Part shown: positions 35,312-43,731 of the stretch, in pieces
Layout: every line of letters begins with the position of its first letter
Numbering within the stretch: position 1 is the first letter of the stretch
DNA from: GCA-2731375 sp964344935
Lineage (GTDB): Bacteria; Pseudomonadota; Alphaproteobacteria; GCA-2731375
Assembly: GCA_964344935.1 (NCBI GenBank)
Contig: CAYFPL010000002.1
Coordinates: 248,001 to 312,000 of the forward strand
Length of the DNA: 64,000 nt
Reading direction: 5' to 3'
Position numbers and translations under genes: made by a program
Notes under the pieces: generated by a model
The model's input: the letters and a program-made list of their open reading frames with translations, nothing else
Databases searched by the model: none
Told to the model about the DNA's origin: nothing

Positions 35312-35803
35312 CTATTTGACCTCGAAACCCATGGCTTTCAGCTTCGCCTTGGCCGCTGCAGCGACCGCGGCGCCGTGCTTCTTGCCCCAGGCCGTGCCCG
35401 CCTCGCGGCTGCCGACCAGAATAGAAGGCGCCGCCGCCCTGGCTTTTTGCCCCACCGGGGAAGCATGGAATGCCAACAGGGCATCGATCTCCGCCGGCGT
35501 AAACAACTTGGCGTAAACGTCCACAATCATGTTCATGAATTCGTCGCGCCGCGCCGTCAGCTCGGCAGCGAAAGCATCTACATAGGCATCCGCCATCTTG
35601 TTGCTGGAACCAGGATTGCCGGCAAGGAAATTCTGCCGCACCACGGGACGCTGCCTATCGATGACCGCATCGGCCACGGCAGCGGCACCATCCATCTCAA
35701 TGAGTTGCCTGATCTTGTCCTTCGTGCTCCCTCCCGCCTCAACGGATTGAGTGGCGAAAACAAGACTAAGCAGAAGTGCGGGAATGGCGGCGAAAAATTT
35801 CAT
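35312..35803 (-). CDS. Exported DUF2059 domain protein
   Basis: Periplasmic protein of 163 residues with a signal peptide (KFFAAIPALLLSLVFATQSVEA) and an all-helical DUF2059 region: SKDKIRQLIEM-like start, ending with YAKLFTPAEIDALLAFHASPVGQKA, the hallmark of the family. Function unknown. The ATG at 35803 gives the signal peptide directly; a longer frame from 35863 does not. It converges with the aminotransferase gene, leaving only four bases between stops. Confidence 0.75.
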   Translation of the reverse strand: MKFFAAIPALLLSLVFATQSVEAGGSTKDKIRQLIEMDGAAAVADAVIDRQRPVVRQNFLAGNPGSSNKMADAYVDAFAAELTARRDEFMNMIVDVYAKLFTPAEIDALLAFHASPVGQKARAAAPSILVGSREAGTAWGKKHGAAVAAAAKAKLKAMGFEVK

Positions 35804-35958
35804 TACTGGCCTCTTGGTCTGAGGTGGGATGGACAACATACGTGCCTTTAGAATCATAGCCATTGATCGAGGTCAAGCACACATCATGTTGCAGCCGGCC
35901 CCGCCCTGGCTTACCGTTGTCCTGGCCCGTTGTCTTGGCCCCAGGAAGGACAACCGAC

Positions 35959-36417
35959 ATGCCGATTTCACACCTTGAGCATTTTCTCATCGTCGCCGAT
36001 GACATGGAGGCTACAGCGCAGTGGTATGTGGACGTGCTCGGTTTTCACGTCGGTGAAGCGCCTGATTTCGGCGCACCGGTGAAATGGCTGTATCTGGGCG
36101 ACGGCGACGTCATTCATATCGCACAGTCCCGTGACAGTGCTTCCAAGAAAAGGACGCCTATGAGCCGGGAGGAGATTGCCCGGGGCGGCCGTCCCATTCA
36201 TCACATCGCCTTTCGGGCCGACGGTCTGGCTGACACCCTGGCGCATCTGCAGTCACGGAATATTGAGTTTGTCGAGCAGCAGGCCGGCGAGCAGAATCTT
36301 TATCAAGTATTTCTGGCTGATCCGAACGGCATCACTGTCGAATTGAATTTTCCGGCGGAAGAGGCGGTGGGACGGGAGGCCCCGAAGCTGGCGCTTAGCC
36401 TGGCCCAGGGAGACTAG
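35959..36417 (+). CDS. VOC family (glyoxalase/bleomycin-resistance/dioxygenase) protein
   Basis: Vicinal-oxygen-chelate protein of about 152 residues with two beta-alpha-beta-beta-beta modules: ISHLEHFLIVADDMEATAQWYVDVLGF (metal His near residue 6) and RPIHHIAFRADGLADTLAHLQ (His near residue 79), and a metal Glu in PNGITVELNFP. The full ligand set suggests an active metal site. Possible activities range from extradiol cleavage to isomerisation. ATG 35959 is preceded by GGAAGGAC. The NTF2-like gene follows 10 bases later. Confidence 0.8.
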   Translation: MPISHLEHFLIVADDMEATAQWYVDVLGFHVGEAPDFGAPVKWLYLGDGDVIHIAQSRDSASKKRTPMSREEIARGGRPIHHIAFRADGLADTLAHLQSRNIEFVEQQAGEQNLYQVFLADPNGITVELNFPAEEAVGREAPKLALSLAQGD

Positions 36418-36427
36418 GACAGGAAGG

Positions 36428-36808
36428 ATGGATCACGATAAATCGGCCCATCTGGCGGCATTCTCGAAAGCTTTCAATGGCAACGATGTGGCGGCGACAT
36501 CTGAACTTGTGACCCCGGATTTCGTTTGGATTTTCTATGAAGGCCCCAACAGCCCCGACGGACGCATCCTGCACGGCCCGGCAGAGGCCTGTGCCGCAGT
36601 TGTCGAACGTGCCGAACGCTTGAAGGTACCAATCACGTTCACGGAATCTGAACAGTATCAGTGCGGCGATAGGGTCTTCACCACCTATCGGGCGCAGGGT
36701 GAATTTAGCGACAGCGGGCCATTCGACGTGCGTGCTGTGGACATTTATACCTTCCGGGGCGACAAGCTCGCCTCGAAGGATACGTATTGGAAGAAGATTA
36801 CCGGATAG
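36428..36808 (+). CDS. NTF2-like (SnoaL/ketosteroid-isomerase type) protein
   Basis: Cone-shaped NTF2-fold protein of 126 residues. N-terminal helices HLAAFSKAFNGNDVAATSELVTPDFVW and the strand-rich C-terminal half (DRVFTTYRAQGEF, VRAVDIYTFRGDKLASKDTYWKKI) match SnoaL-like proteins, which are isomerases, cyclases or binding proteins. No function can be assigned. It stands between a VOC protein and a sugar dehydrogenase on the same strand; a ribosome binding site (AGGAAGG) precedes the ATG. Confidence 0.75.
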   Translation: MDHDKSAHLAAFSKAFNGNDVAATSELVTPDFVWIFYEGPNSPDGRILHGPAEACAAVVERAERLKVPITFTESEQYQCGDRVFTTYRAQGEFSDSGPFDVRAVDIYTFRGDKLASKDTYWKKITG

Positions 36809-36809
36809 G

Positions 36810-37946
36810 ATGATGGCGCGTTCCCTCATTGCGGCTATGGCCGCCCTTGTCATGATTGCGACTTTGTCGGCCGCGTGCGCCGAAGAGCGTTTCAAAAGCA
36901 AGGACTACGACCTGCGGCTGGTGACAGTCACGGATGGTTTGCGTTCTCCTTGGGGCCTGGCCTTCCTGCCTGGCGGCAGCATGATCGTCACGGAAAAACC
37001 GGGCGGCGTCCGCATTGTTGGTGCCGACGGCCATCTATCGCCCCGCTTGAAGGGCGCACCGAAAGTTAATTCCTGGGGACAGGGCGGCATGCTTGACGTG
37101 GCGCTGGATCCGGCTTTCGCGAAAAACAATCTGATCTATCTGTCCTATTCCGAACCCGGCGAGGGCGGCGCGGGCACGGCCGTGGCACGGGCGAAGTTGG
37201 ATGTTGCCGGCAATCGGTTGACCGATCTGTCTGTCATCTTCCGGCAATTGCCCAAGAGCAGCGGCAGTAGGCATTATGGCTCGCGCTTGGTCTTTGCACC
37301 GGACGGCAAACTGTTCGTCACTCTAGGTGAGCGCGGCCAAGCGGACCGGACCCAGGATCCGTCGATCAACCGGGGCCAGGTCGTCCGCATCAACCCTGAC
37401 GGCAGCATCCCACAGGACAATCCGTTCGTGGGACGGAATGGCCATCGGCCGGAAATCTGGTCCATGGGTCATCGCAATCCCCAAGGGGCGGTATTGCATC
37501 CCCAGACCGGCGAGCTTTGGACCGTGGAACACGGCGCCCAAGGCGGCGATGAAATTAATCGTCCCCAAGGCGGCCGCAACTATGGCTGGCCCGTGATCTC
37601 ATATGGCCGCCATTATTCCGGTGGCAAGATCGGCGTCGGCACGCACAAGTCCGGCTTGGAACAGCCTGTCTACTATTGGGATCCATCGATCGCGCCGTCT
37701 GGAATGGCGTTCTATACAGGGGCAAAGTTCCCAAAATGGCAGGGGAACCTTTTCGTCGGCGCCTTGAAGTTTCGCCTTCTGGTCCGCCTCGTTCTGGATG
37801 GCGATAAAATCGTGGCGGAAGAACGTCTGCTGGAAGATCTGGATGAACGCATCAGGGACGTACGCCAAGGGCCCGATGGCCTGTTGTATCTGCTAACGGA
37901 TTCTGGCGACGGGCGGATATTGCGTTTGGCACCCAGTTCATCCTAA
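36810..37946 (+). CDS. PQQ-dependent sugar dehydrogenase (glucose/sorbosone dehydrogenase family)
   Basis: Exported soluble beta-propeller dehydrogenase of 378 residues with a signal peptide (SLIAAMAALVMIATLSAACA). Family blocks include LRSPWGLAFLPGGSMIVTEKPGGVRIV, GGMLDVALDPAFAKNNLIYLSYSEP, GSRHYGSRLVFAPDGKLFVTLGERG and the RHNPQG-like GHRNPQGAVLHPQTGELWTVEHGAQGGDEIN, which contains the catalytic and PQQ-binding segments. It oxidises aldoses in the periplasm and passes electrons to the respiratory chain. The start ATG 36810 follows the previous stop by one base. Confidence 0.92.
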   Translation: MMARSLIAAMAALVMIATLSAACAEERFKSKDYDLRLVTVTDGLRSPWGLAFLPGGSMIVTEKPGGVRIVGADGHLSPRLKGAPKVNSWGQGGMLDVALDPAFAKNNLIYLSYSEPGEGGAGTAVARAKLDVAGNRLTDLSVIFRQLPKSSGSRHYGSRLVFAPDGKLFVTLGERGQADRTQDPSINRGQVVRINPDGSIPQDNPFVGRNGHRPEIWSMGHRNPQGAVLHPQTGELWTVEHGAQGGDEINRPQGGRNYGWPVISYGRHYSGGKIGVGTHKSGLEQPVYYWDPSIAPSGMAFYTGAKFPKWQGNLFVGALKFRLLVRLVLDGDKIVAEERLLEDLDERIRDVRQGPDGLLYLLTDSGDGRILRLAPSSS

Positions 37947-37986
37947 TTCGCGTGCAATCCCGCCTTCCCGACGCCATATTACCACC

Positions 37987-38544
37987 ATGGCAATTCTAAA
38001 GATCGCCCGCATGGGGCATCCGATCCTGCGCCGCCGAGCGGAGGAAATTTCCGATCCGACCGCGCCGGAAATCCGCAAGCTGGCCCAGGACATGATCGAA
38101 ACCATGATCGATGCGCCCGGCGTCGGATTGGCCGCACCGCAAGTACATATCCCCCTGCGCCTGGTGATCTTCCGTCCTCCCGTCCTGGAAGAGGATGAGG
38201 AGCCCGGTCTGACCATCCTGGCCAATCCGGTCCTCGAACCCCTGGGCGATGAGATAACGGAGGATTGGGAGGGCTGTCTTTCGGTACCAGGGCTGCGCGG
38301 CAAGGTCCCCCGTTATAACCATCTGCGTTACCACGGCACTGATATTTCGGGGGAGGCCATCGACCGCACCGTCGAAGGCTTCCATGCCAGGGTGGTGCAG
38401 CACGAATGCGACCACCTGGATGGTATCCTCTATCCGCAGCGCATGACGGATATGACCAAGCTGATCTTCGAGACCGAGATGCGGCACGTCATTGCGGAAC
38501 AGCGGGCGCAGGAAGAGGCAGAAAGCGCGGAGGATGAGGCGTGA
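37987..38544 (+). CDS. def: Peptide deformylase
   Basis: Fe(II) metalloenzyme of 185 residues removing the N-formyl group from nascent proteins. All three motifs are present: GVGLAAPQV (near residue 45), EGCLSVPG (Cys ligand, near residue 98) and QHECDHLDG (two His ligands and catalytic Glu, near residue 140). Usually def is followed by fmt; here a COQ9 gene follows with a four-base overlap. A second def elsewhere in the genome is therefore possible. Confidence 0.95.
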   Translation: MAILKIARMGHPILRRRAEEISDPTAPEIRKLAQDMIETMIDAPGVGLAAPQVHIPLRLVIFRPPVLEEDEEPGLTILANPVLEPLGDEITEDWEGCLSVPGLRGKVPRYNHLRYHGTDISGEAIDRTVEGFHARVVQHECDHLDGILYPQRMTDMTKLIFETEMRHVIAEQRAQEEAESAEDEA

Positions 38545-39191
38545 CGGAAGGACGGTACGAAATGCGCCGCGCGGTACTGGCGGCTGCATTGCGGTCGGCG
38601 CCGTTCGACGGCTGGTCCAAAGAGGCGTTGCACGCGGCCGGAAACGCGGCTGGTCTTGATAGAGAAGAAATACGAACCTTGTTTCCAGGTGGTGCCAATC
38701 AACTTCTCAAATTCTTCATGGCCGAAGCGGACCGTAATATGGCGACCGAGGCCGAAAGGCGCAGTCTGGACGAAGGGCGGGTGCCGGAACGGATAGCCGC
38801 CATCGTCCGCCTGCGTCTGGAGCAGCTTGCCCCGCACCGAGAGGCGATCCGCCGGGCCCTGATCCGGCAGATGCTGCCGGGACAGGCACCGGACGCGATC
38901 GCCGGTCTGTGGCGCACGGTGGATGCCGTCTGGCGGGCCGCAGGCGACGACAGCGTCGATTTCAACTACTACACCAAGCGCGCCATCCTGGCGGGGGTCT
39001 ATAGTGCGACCCTTCTCTATTGGCTGGATGATGACAGCGAAGATTTTGCCGAGACCTGGGCCTTCCTTGAACGCCGGCTGGCGGGCACGGCGATTATCGG
39101 CAAGGCGCGGCGCCGGGTGGAGAAAATCACCAAACGTCTCCCTTCCCCCCTGTCGCCCCTGGTCCGCCTACGCTATGGGCGTGGCGCGTAG
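38541..39191 (+). CDS. COQ9 family ubiquinone biosynthesis protein
   Basis: Protein of 216 residues of the COQ9 family, lipid-binding TetR-like helical bundles needed for the ubiquinone hydroxylation steps in eukaryotes and alphaproteobacteria. The N-terminal half (RRAVLAAALRSAPFDGWSKEALHAAG) looks like a TetR helix-turn-helix, and the C-terminal domain has NYYTKRAILAGVYSATLLYWLDDDSEDFAETWAFLERRL. GTG start in the overlap with def (GTGA). Confidence 0.85.
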   Translation: MTEGRYEMRRAVLAAALRSAPFDGWSKEALHAAGNAAGLDREEIRTLFPGGANQLLKFFMAEADRNMATEAERRSLDEGRVPERIAAIVRLRLEQLAPHREAIRRALIRQMLPGQAPDAIAGLWRTVDAVWRAAGDDSVDFNYYTKRAILAGVYSATLLYWLDDDSEDFAETWAFLERRLAGTAIIGKARRRVEKITKRLPSPLSPLVRLRYGRGA

Positions 39192-39258
39192 GATGCATCA
39201 ATTCCTGTTTGGAGGAAGCAGAGAACGCGGGACGGCAAGATCTTTCCGGGGGCAGATC

Positions 39259-39897
39259 CTATGACGGCGGACTTACAGCCCATTCCACCGTGTGGCGAAG
39301 GACCTTGCCCAGGGCTTCATCAAATGCCCCGATGATCTGTTGGATATCCTTGCCCTCCGCCTTCATGGCGGCCTCGAAAGTTTGCGAGGCAACGATGGCG
39401 CGGCGAGGTTGCTTCACCAACTTGGCGTTCAGGCGCACGCGCACGGTAGGAACGCCGTCGGCGGAATAGTATTCCGCCTGAAACTCCCGCAACTCGGTGA
39501 TCAAGTTGTAGTCGGACCGCAGGCCAATGGCCTTGCGCCCCACCGCGACGATGGCGCCGCTATTCTCGAAACTTTCTACCAACAGCGTCTGCACCATGCG
39601 GGGCGCCCGCTCCGTCCAGCGGGCCCGGGCGAAGTACTTCAGTTCCGTCGGCGAAGCGCGAAGGGCGATGCGATCCACGTTCAGGCCGCCCGATGCGACG
39701 GGTTCCTCCACCACCAACTGCCAGTTCACCCGCGGCAGGCCTTTGGTGAAGGTGCTCTTCGGGGTCAGGGTATAAAGATTCGCGGGCGGTCCGCCCAAGT
39801 TGGGTATGATGCCCTCGCAGCCCGCCAAAATCAGCAGAGCCAACACGGCGCCAATCCCGGCCGCCGTCCGATGCCGCAGTCTCGAAACCAAGGTCAT
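39259..39897 (-). CDS. ABC transport auxiliary lipoprotein (PqiC/MlaX-like)
   Basis: Outer or inner membrane-anchored lipoprotein of 212 residues. The lipobox LLILAGC places the acylated Cys near residue 27. The mature domain belongs to the ABC-type transport auxiliary component family (ANLYTLTPKSTF, LVVEEPVASGGLNVDRIAL, RVRLNAKLVKQPRRAIVASQTFEA), partners of MlaD/MCE importers. It overlaps the MlaD gene by four bases and is last in the mlaE-mlaF-mlaD-lipoprotein operon. Confidence 0.85.
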   Translation of the reverse strand: MTLVSRLRHRTAAGIGAVLALLILAGCEGIIPNLGGPPANLYTLTPKSTFTKGLPRVNWQLVVEEPVASGGLNVDRIALRASPTELKYFARARWTERAPRMVQTLLVESFENSGAIVAVGRKAIGLRSDYNLITELREFQAEYYSADGVPTVRVRLNAKLVKQPRRAIVASQTFEAAMKAEGKDIQQIIGAFDEALGKVLRHTVEWAVSPPS

Positions 39898-40880
39898 TCC
39901 GCTTCAAAGCCCCCTTGCTGATCGCCGAAGAGGAATTGCGCCGGATCGCTCTGCAGATCCTCGACAAGGCGCGAGGCGGAGGAAATAAGCACCCGCGCCT
40001 CCTCCAGGAACCGGGTCAATTCAAGCAGCCCATCCGTGGTGAAGGCTGCCAGGCCCTCGCGGTTTTCGGTGATCAAGAGATGCAGATCATTGCCCACCAC
40101 CTTGAACTCCGCCGCCGTGTCACGCAGATCCTGCAAAGTCTGGCGCACATCGCCTTCCATCACCTCGTCCGCAACGCTCAAAGTGCCCCTGGCCACCGAC
40201 AGGGTTGCATCGGCGCTGTCGACAAGGCCATTCAGACGGGTCATGAGGCTATTCGTCTGGGCCGCAATCTCTTGCAGGTCCGCCAGCATGCGTTCCAATT
40301 CAGGGCCGCGCTTGGCGAGGCGGCCACTCAGGTCCTCGACATTGCCAAGGATGTTACCAACGGCCGTCCGGTTTTCCTCGTTTACCAATTTCGTCAGTTC
40401 ATCCACCAGGATGATGGCGTGATTGATCAATTCGGGCGCGCCGGCGAAGAATTCCTGGATCGCCGAGCGTTCCGACTGCAAAGTCGGCGGCTCGCCGTCA
40501 GGCCCTGGTTTCGGGCGGCCGGCGGAAGCGGTGCCGCCGCTCAACTGAATAAAGGCAACGCCAGTGATGCCCTGCAGTTCCAGCTTGCCGATGGTGTCCG
40601 ACTTGACGGGCGTGTCGTGATCAACTTCCAGCAGCACCGAGACTCGGCCAGGATCATCGCGGTCAATCTTGATCTCCGTCACCGTGCCGACAGGGATGCC
40701 GTTGAAGCGCACATCGCCGCCGATGGAGAGACCCGAAACCGCCTCGTCGAAAACGATACGGTAGTAAGCGAACTGCTGATCGATCTCCACTTTCGCCAGC
40801 CACAGAACGAAGCCGAACAGGCCAAATACGACGACCAGAACGAATGTCCCGATAACCACATGATTGGCCCTGGTTTCCAT
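39894..40880 (-). CDS. MlaD-family (MCE domain) lipid-transport substrate-binding protein
   Basis: Single-pass inner-membrane protein of 328 residues. One N-terminal membrane helix (VVIGTFVLVVVFGLFGFVLWLA) is followed by the MCE domain (YYRIVFDEAVSGLSIGGDVRFNGIPVGTVTEIKID, residues about 39 to 120) and a long helical tail with DLSGRLAKRGPELERMLADL and a lipid-channel-type coiled region. MCE proteins form hexameric tunnels that move phospholipids between inner membrane and periplasm. Sits between the ATPase and the lipoprotein with overlapping ends. Confidence 0.9.
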   Translation of the reverse strand: METRANHVVIGTFVLVVVFGLFGFVLWLAKVEIDQQFAYYRIVFDEAVSGLSIGGDVRFNGIPVGTVTEIKIDRDDPGRVSVLLEVDHDTPVKSDTIGKLELQGITGVAFIQLSGGTASAGRPKPGPDGEPPTLQSERSAIQEFFAGAPELINHAIILVDELTKLVNEENRTAVGNILGNVEDLSGRLAKRGPELERMLADLQEIAAQTNSLMTRLNGLVDSADATLSVARGTLSVADEVMEGDVRQTLQDLRDTAAEFKVVGNDLHLLITENREGLAAFTTDGLLELTRFLEEARVLISSASRLVEDLQSDPAQFLFGDQQGGFEAE

Positions 40881-41660
40881 CTACTCGACGACCTCTTGCA
40901 GTTCCGGTTGCGCGGCCCGGGCCCGAGGCCCATGGAAATACTCCCTAAGCCAGGGGTGCTCGTGGCGCAGCATATCGGCCATCGGACCGACAACCAAGAC
41001 CCGCTTCTCGGCCAAAACGGCTATCCGGTCACAGATCGCATGCAGACTGTCCAAATCATGCGTGACCATGAAAACGGTTAGGCCCAGATTTTCCTGCAAC
41101 TGACGTATCAGTTGGTCGAAGTTGGCGGCGCCAATGGGGTCGAGACCGGCGGTGGGTTCGTCGAGAAAAATCAAATCGGGGTCCAGGGCCAGGCTGCGGG
41201 CCAGACCCGCGCGCTTGCGCATGCCGCCGGAAAGTTCGGAAGGATACTTCGAGCCCGCCTCAGGCGGCAGGCCGACCATGGCGATCTTCAGGGCCGCGAT
41301 TTCCTCCCGCAGATGGGCCGGCATGTCCAAATGCTCTTTCATGGGCACTTCGATGTTCTGCGCCACCGTCAGGGAGGAGAACAGTGCACCATCCTGGAAT
41401 AAAACACCCCAGCGCTGCTCGAATGCGACCCGCTCCGCCGCCGAAAGAAGGGCCAGGTCCCGGCCGAACACTTCGATGGTGCCAGCGGCCGGTTTGTTCA
41501 GGCCGGTGATGGTGCGAAGCAAGACCGATTTCCCGGTACCCGATCCGCCGACGATGCCGAGGATTTCGCCCCGATAGACGTCCAGGTCCAGGTTGTCATG
41601 GATCACCTGATCGCCGAACTGGTTACGCAGACCGCGGATGGAGATGATGGTCTCTGGCAT
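40881..41660 (-). CDS. ABC transporter ATP-binding protein (MlaF-like)
   Basis: ABC ATPase of 259 residues. Walker A GIVGGSGTGKSVLLRTITGL (near residue 37), Q-loop in VLFQDGALFSSLTVAQN, signature ELSGGMRKRAGLARSLALDP, Walker B LIFLDEPTAGLDP and the H-loop VTHDLDSL are all intact. The GALFSSLTV and GMRKR features match the MlaF/MceG lipid-transport subgroup. The ATG at 41660 fits the family start; longer frames run into the permease gene. Confidence 0.93.
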   Translation of the reverse strand: MPETIISIRGLRNQFGDQVIHDNLDLDVYRGEILGIVGGSGTGKSVLLRTITGLNKPAAGTIEVFGRDLALLSAAERVAFEQRWGVLFQDGALFSSLTVAQNIEVPMKEHLDMPAHLREEIAALKIAMVGLPPEAGSKYPSELSGGMRKRAGLARSLALDPDLIFLDEPTAGLDPIGAANFDQLIRQLQENLGLTVFMVTHDLDSLHAICDRIAVLAEKRVLVVGPMADMLRHEHPWLREYFHGPRARAAQPELQEVVE

Positions 41661-41662
41661 GG

Positions 41663-42808
41663 CTAGACCCCCACCGCGGCGAAGAAGATCGAGAACATGG
41701 CATCGACGACGATGACCAGAAAGATACTGGTGACCACAGAACGTGTGGTCTGCTGGCCCACGCTTTCGGCGCTGCGAGTCACACGCAGACCTTCCAGGCA
41801 ACCGACCATGGCGATTAGGAACGCAAACACCGGCGCCTTGATAATACCGACCCAGAACGACCATGGCGACACTGCCCCCTGTAGTCGTTCGAGATATAGC
41901 CCCGGTGAAATTTCCAGCACGCCCCAGCACATCAGCATGCCGCCGAATAGCCCCATCATGGCCGCGAAGAATGCCAAAAGCGGCAGGGTGAGAACCAGGG
42001 CCAGAACCCGGGGCAGCACCAGAACCTCGATCGGATTGAGGCCAAGGGTCCGCATGGCGTCCACTTCCTCGTTCACCACCATGGAGCCGATTTCGGCCGT
42101 AAAGGCGCTGCCAGAGCGGCCGGCCACGACAATCGCCGTCAGCAATATGGCGATCTCGCGCAGCACCGACACGGCAATCAGATTGACGACGAAGATCTCA
42201 GCTCCGAACCGCTGCAACTGTGTCGCGCCCTGATAGGCCAGGACCACGCCAATCAGAAAACTGATCAGACCGACGATGGGCAGGGCGTTAAGGCCGACCT
42301 TCTCCATATGGAAGACCAACGGCACAAAACGCAGTCGGCCTGGATGGCGAATCGTCCCCGCCAGGGTGGTCAGGATCAGCCCCAAGAACGCCACCTGCTG
42401 TTTCGATTCCTCGATCACGTCGAGGGCGCCGCTGCCGATGTGATCCAGCACGCTGATCAGTCCCCAGGGCCGGCGGGGCGGCGGTTCGTGATCTTGATCG
42501 CTGGCCGCAACGGTTTCCAGCATTGCCCTGTAGGGCGCCGTCAAACCGGTAAATTCGGCGCGGGCACCCTGTTCGCGGTATTCCTTCAAGGTACGGTGCA
42601 GGAGCCAGGCGCCCGCGGTGTCCAAACGCTCCACCGCGGCGAGGTCCAGGACCAACGGCGCACCGGCACCAATTCCTAAATCGCGGAGTTGCCGGTCCAG
42701 ATGCGAAACGTTACGGGCATCCCAGTGCCCGCCGGCCCGCAACAACAGGCCACCGTCGGTGCCATCGGTTATGTTCAGCCAACCATCCGCCATGCGCCAA
42801 CGTGACAT
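41663..42808 (-). CDS. MlaE-family lipid ABC permease with N-terminal STAS domain
   Basis: Fusion of 381 residues. The first 120 or so residues form a STAS domain (LVLDLAAVERLDTAGAWLLHRTLKEY), a role often filled by a separate MlaB protein; the remainder is the MlaE permease with five or six membrane helices and the conserved RSGSAFTAEIGSMVVNEEVDAMRTLGLNPIEVLVLPRV loop. The ATG at 42808 is chosen; in-frame upstream sequence is not protein-like. First gene of the operon; divergent from the hydroxypyruvate isomerase-like gene. Confidence 0.92.
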   Translation of the reverse strand: MSRWRMADGWLNITDGTDGGLLLRAGGHWDARNVSHLDRQLRDLGIGAGAPLVLDLAAVERLDTAGAWLLHRTLKEYREQGARAEFTGLTAPYRAMLETVAASDQDHEPPPRRPWGLISVLDHIGSGALDVIEESKQQVAFLGLILTTLAGTIRHPGRLRFVPLVFHMEKVGLNALPIVGLISFLIGVVLAYQGATQLQRFGAEIFVVNLIAVSVLREIAILLTAIVVAGRSGSAFTAEIGSMVVNEEVDAMRTLGLNPIEVLVLPRVLALVLTLPLLAFFAAMMGLFGGMLMCWGVLEISPGLYLERLQGAVSPWSFWVGIIKAPVFAFLIAMVGCLEGLRVTRSAESVGQQTTRSVVTSIFLVIVVDAMFSIFFAAVGV

Positions 42809-42904
42809 AGGCCGGGATGAAGGGGCAAGACGGCAACTTGCGATTCCGAATGGCATAGGGATGATAGGGCGGTACTGAATTGCTACTAAGAAACGAGGGC
42901 CGAC

Positions 42905-43699
42905 ATGCCGAAATTCGCCGCCAACCTGGCCATCATGTATACCGAGTTTGACTATCCCGCCCGTTTCGCCGCTGCCGCGGAATGCGGTTTCCAGGCGGTG
43001 GAAAGCCTCTTTCCCTACGGTGAGAGCACCGCGGACACCAGGGAATGGCTGGCGGCAGGTGGTCTGGAAATGGTGCTGATCAATATGCCGGCAGGGGATT
43101 GGGCCAATGGCGAAAGGGGCCTGACCTGCCTGCCCGACAGACTGGGCGAATACCGCGACGGCATCGGTCAGGCCATCGAATACGCCCAGGCACTGGGTTG
43201 CAAGCAAATCCATTCCGTCGCCGGACTGGCGCCTGACGCTGGTCCCGAGCGCACCGTCTTCGAAGACACATATCGGGAGAACCTATCATGGGCGGCGGAT
43301 CAACTGGCGCCCCTAGATCTGAACCTGACGATCGAACCTATCAACGGCAAGCGTGATGTGCCGGGCATGTTCCTGCAAACAACGACGCAGGCGCGGGAAA
43401 TCATGGCGGAACTCAAGCGGCCGAACCTGCGGCTACAGTTCGACGTCTATCACGTCCAGATCATGGAAGGCGACCTTGTGCGTCGGTTCGAGGACTGCCT
43501 CCCCGACATCGGTCATGTACAGATCGCCAATCCGCCTGACCGCCGGGAGCCGGACGAAGGCGAGATCAATTTCCCATACCTCTTCGATGCCATCGACGCC
43601 GCTGGTTACGATGGATGGGTCGGCTGCGAATATAACCCTCGCGCTGGAACCGCCGCCGGTCTCGGCTGGGGCGCTGCATTCGGCCTTAAGAGCGGCTGA
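42905..43699 (+). CDS. hyi: Hydroxypyruvate isomerase-like TIM-barrel protein
   Basis: Xylose-isomerase-like TIM barrel of 264 residues, the Hyi family (hydroxypyruvate to tartronate semialdehyde, glyoxylate metabolism). It starts PKFAANLAIMYTEFDYPARFAAAAECGFQAVESLFPY, and the metal Glu/His/Asp residues lie in LTIEPINGKRDVPGMFL, LQFDVYHVQIMEGD and GHVQIANPPDRREPDEGEINFPYLF, with a final Glu in GWVGCEYNPRAGT. No gcl or glxR is adjacent, so the exact substrate is not confirmed. Confidence 0.85.
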   Translation: MPKFAANLAIMYTEFDYPARFAAAAECGFQAVESLFPYGESTADTREWLAAGGLEMVLINMPAGDWANGERGLTCLPDRLGEYRDGIGQAIEYAQALGCKQIHSVAGLAPDAGPERTVFEDTYRENLSWAADQLAPLDLNLTIEPINGKRDVPGMFLQTTTQAREIMAELKRPNLRLQFDVYHVQIMEGDLVRRFEDCLPDIGHVQIANPPDRREPDEGEINFPYLFDAIDAAGYDGWVGCEYNPRAGTAAGLGWGAAFGLKSG

Positions 43700-43731
43700 T
43701 GCATGGCGATGGGACTTTGGTCCAAGCTGAT

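Noticed and set aside
39915..41081. 388-codon open frame on the plus strand across the Mla-type genes
   Set aside because: It spans two overlapping, well-supported minus-strand genes and has no recognisable domain.
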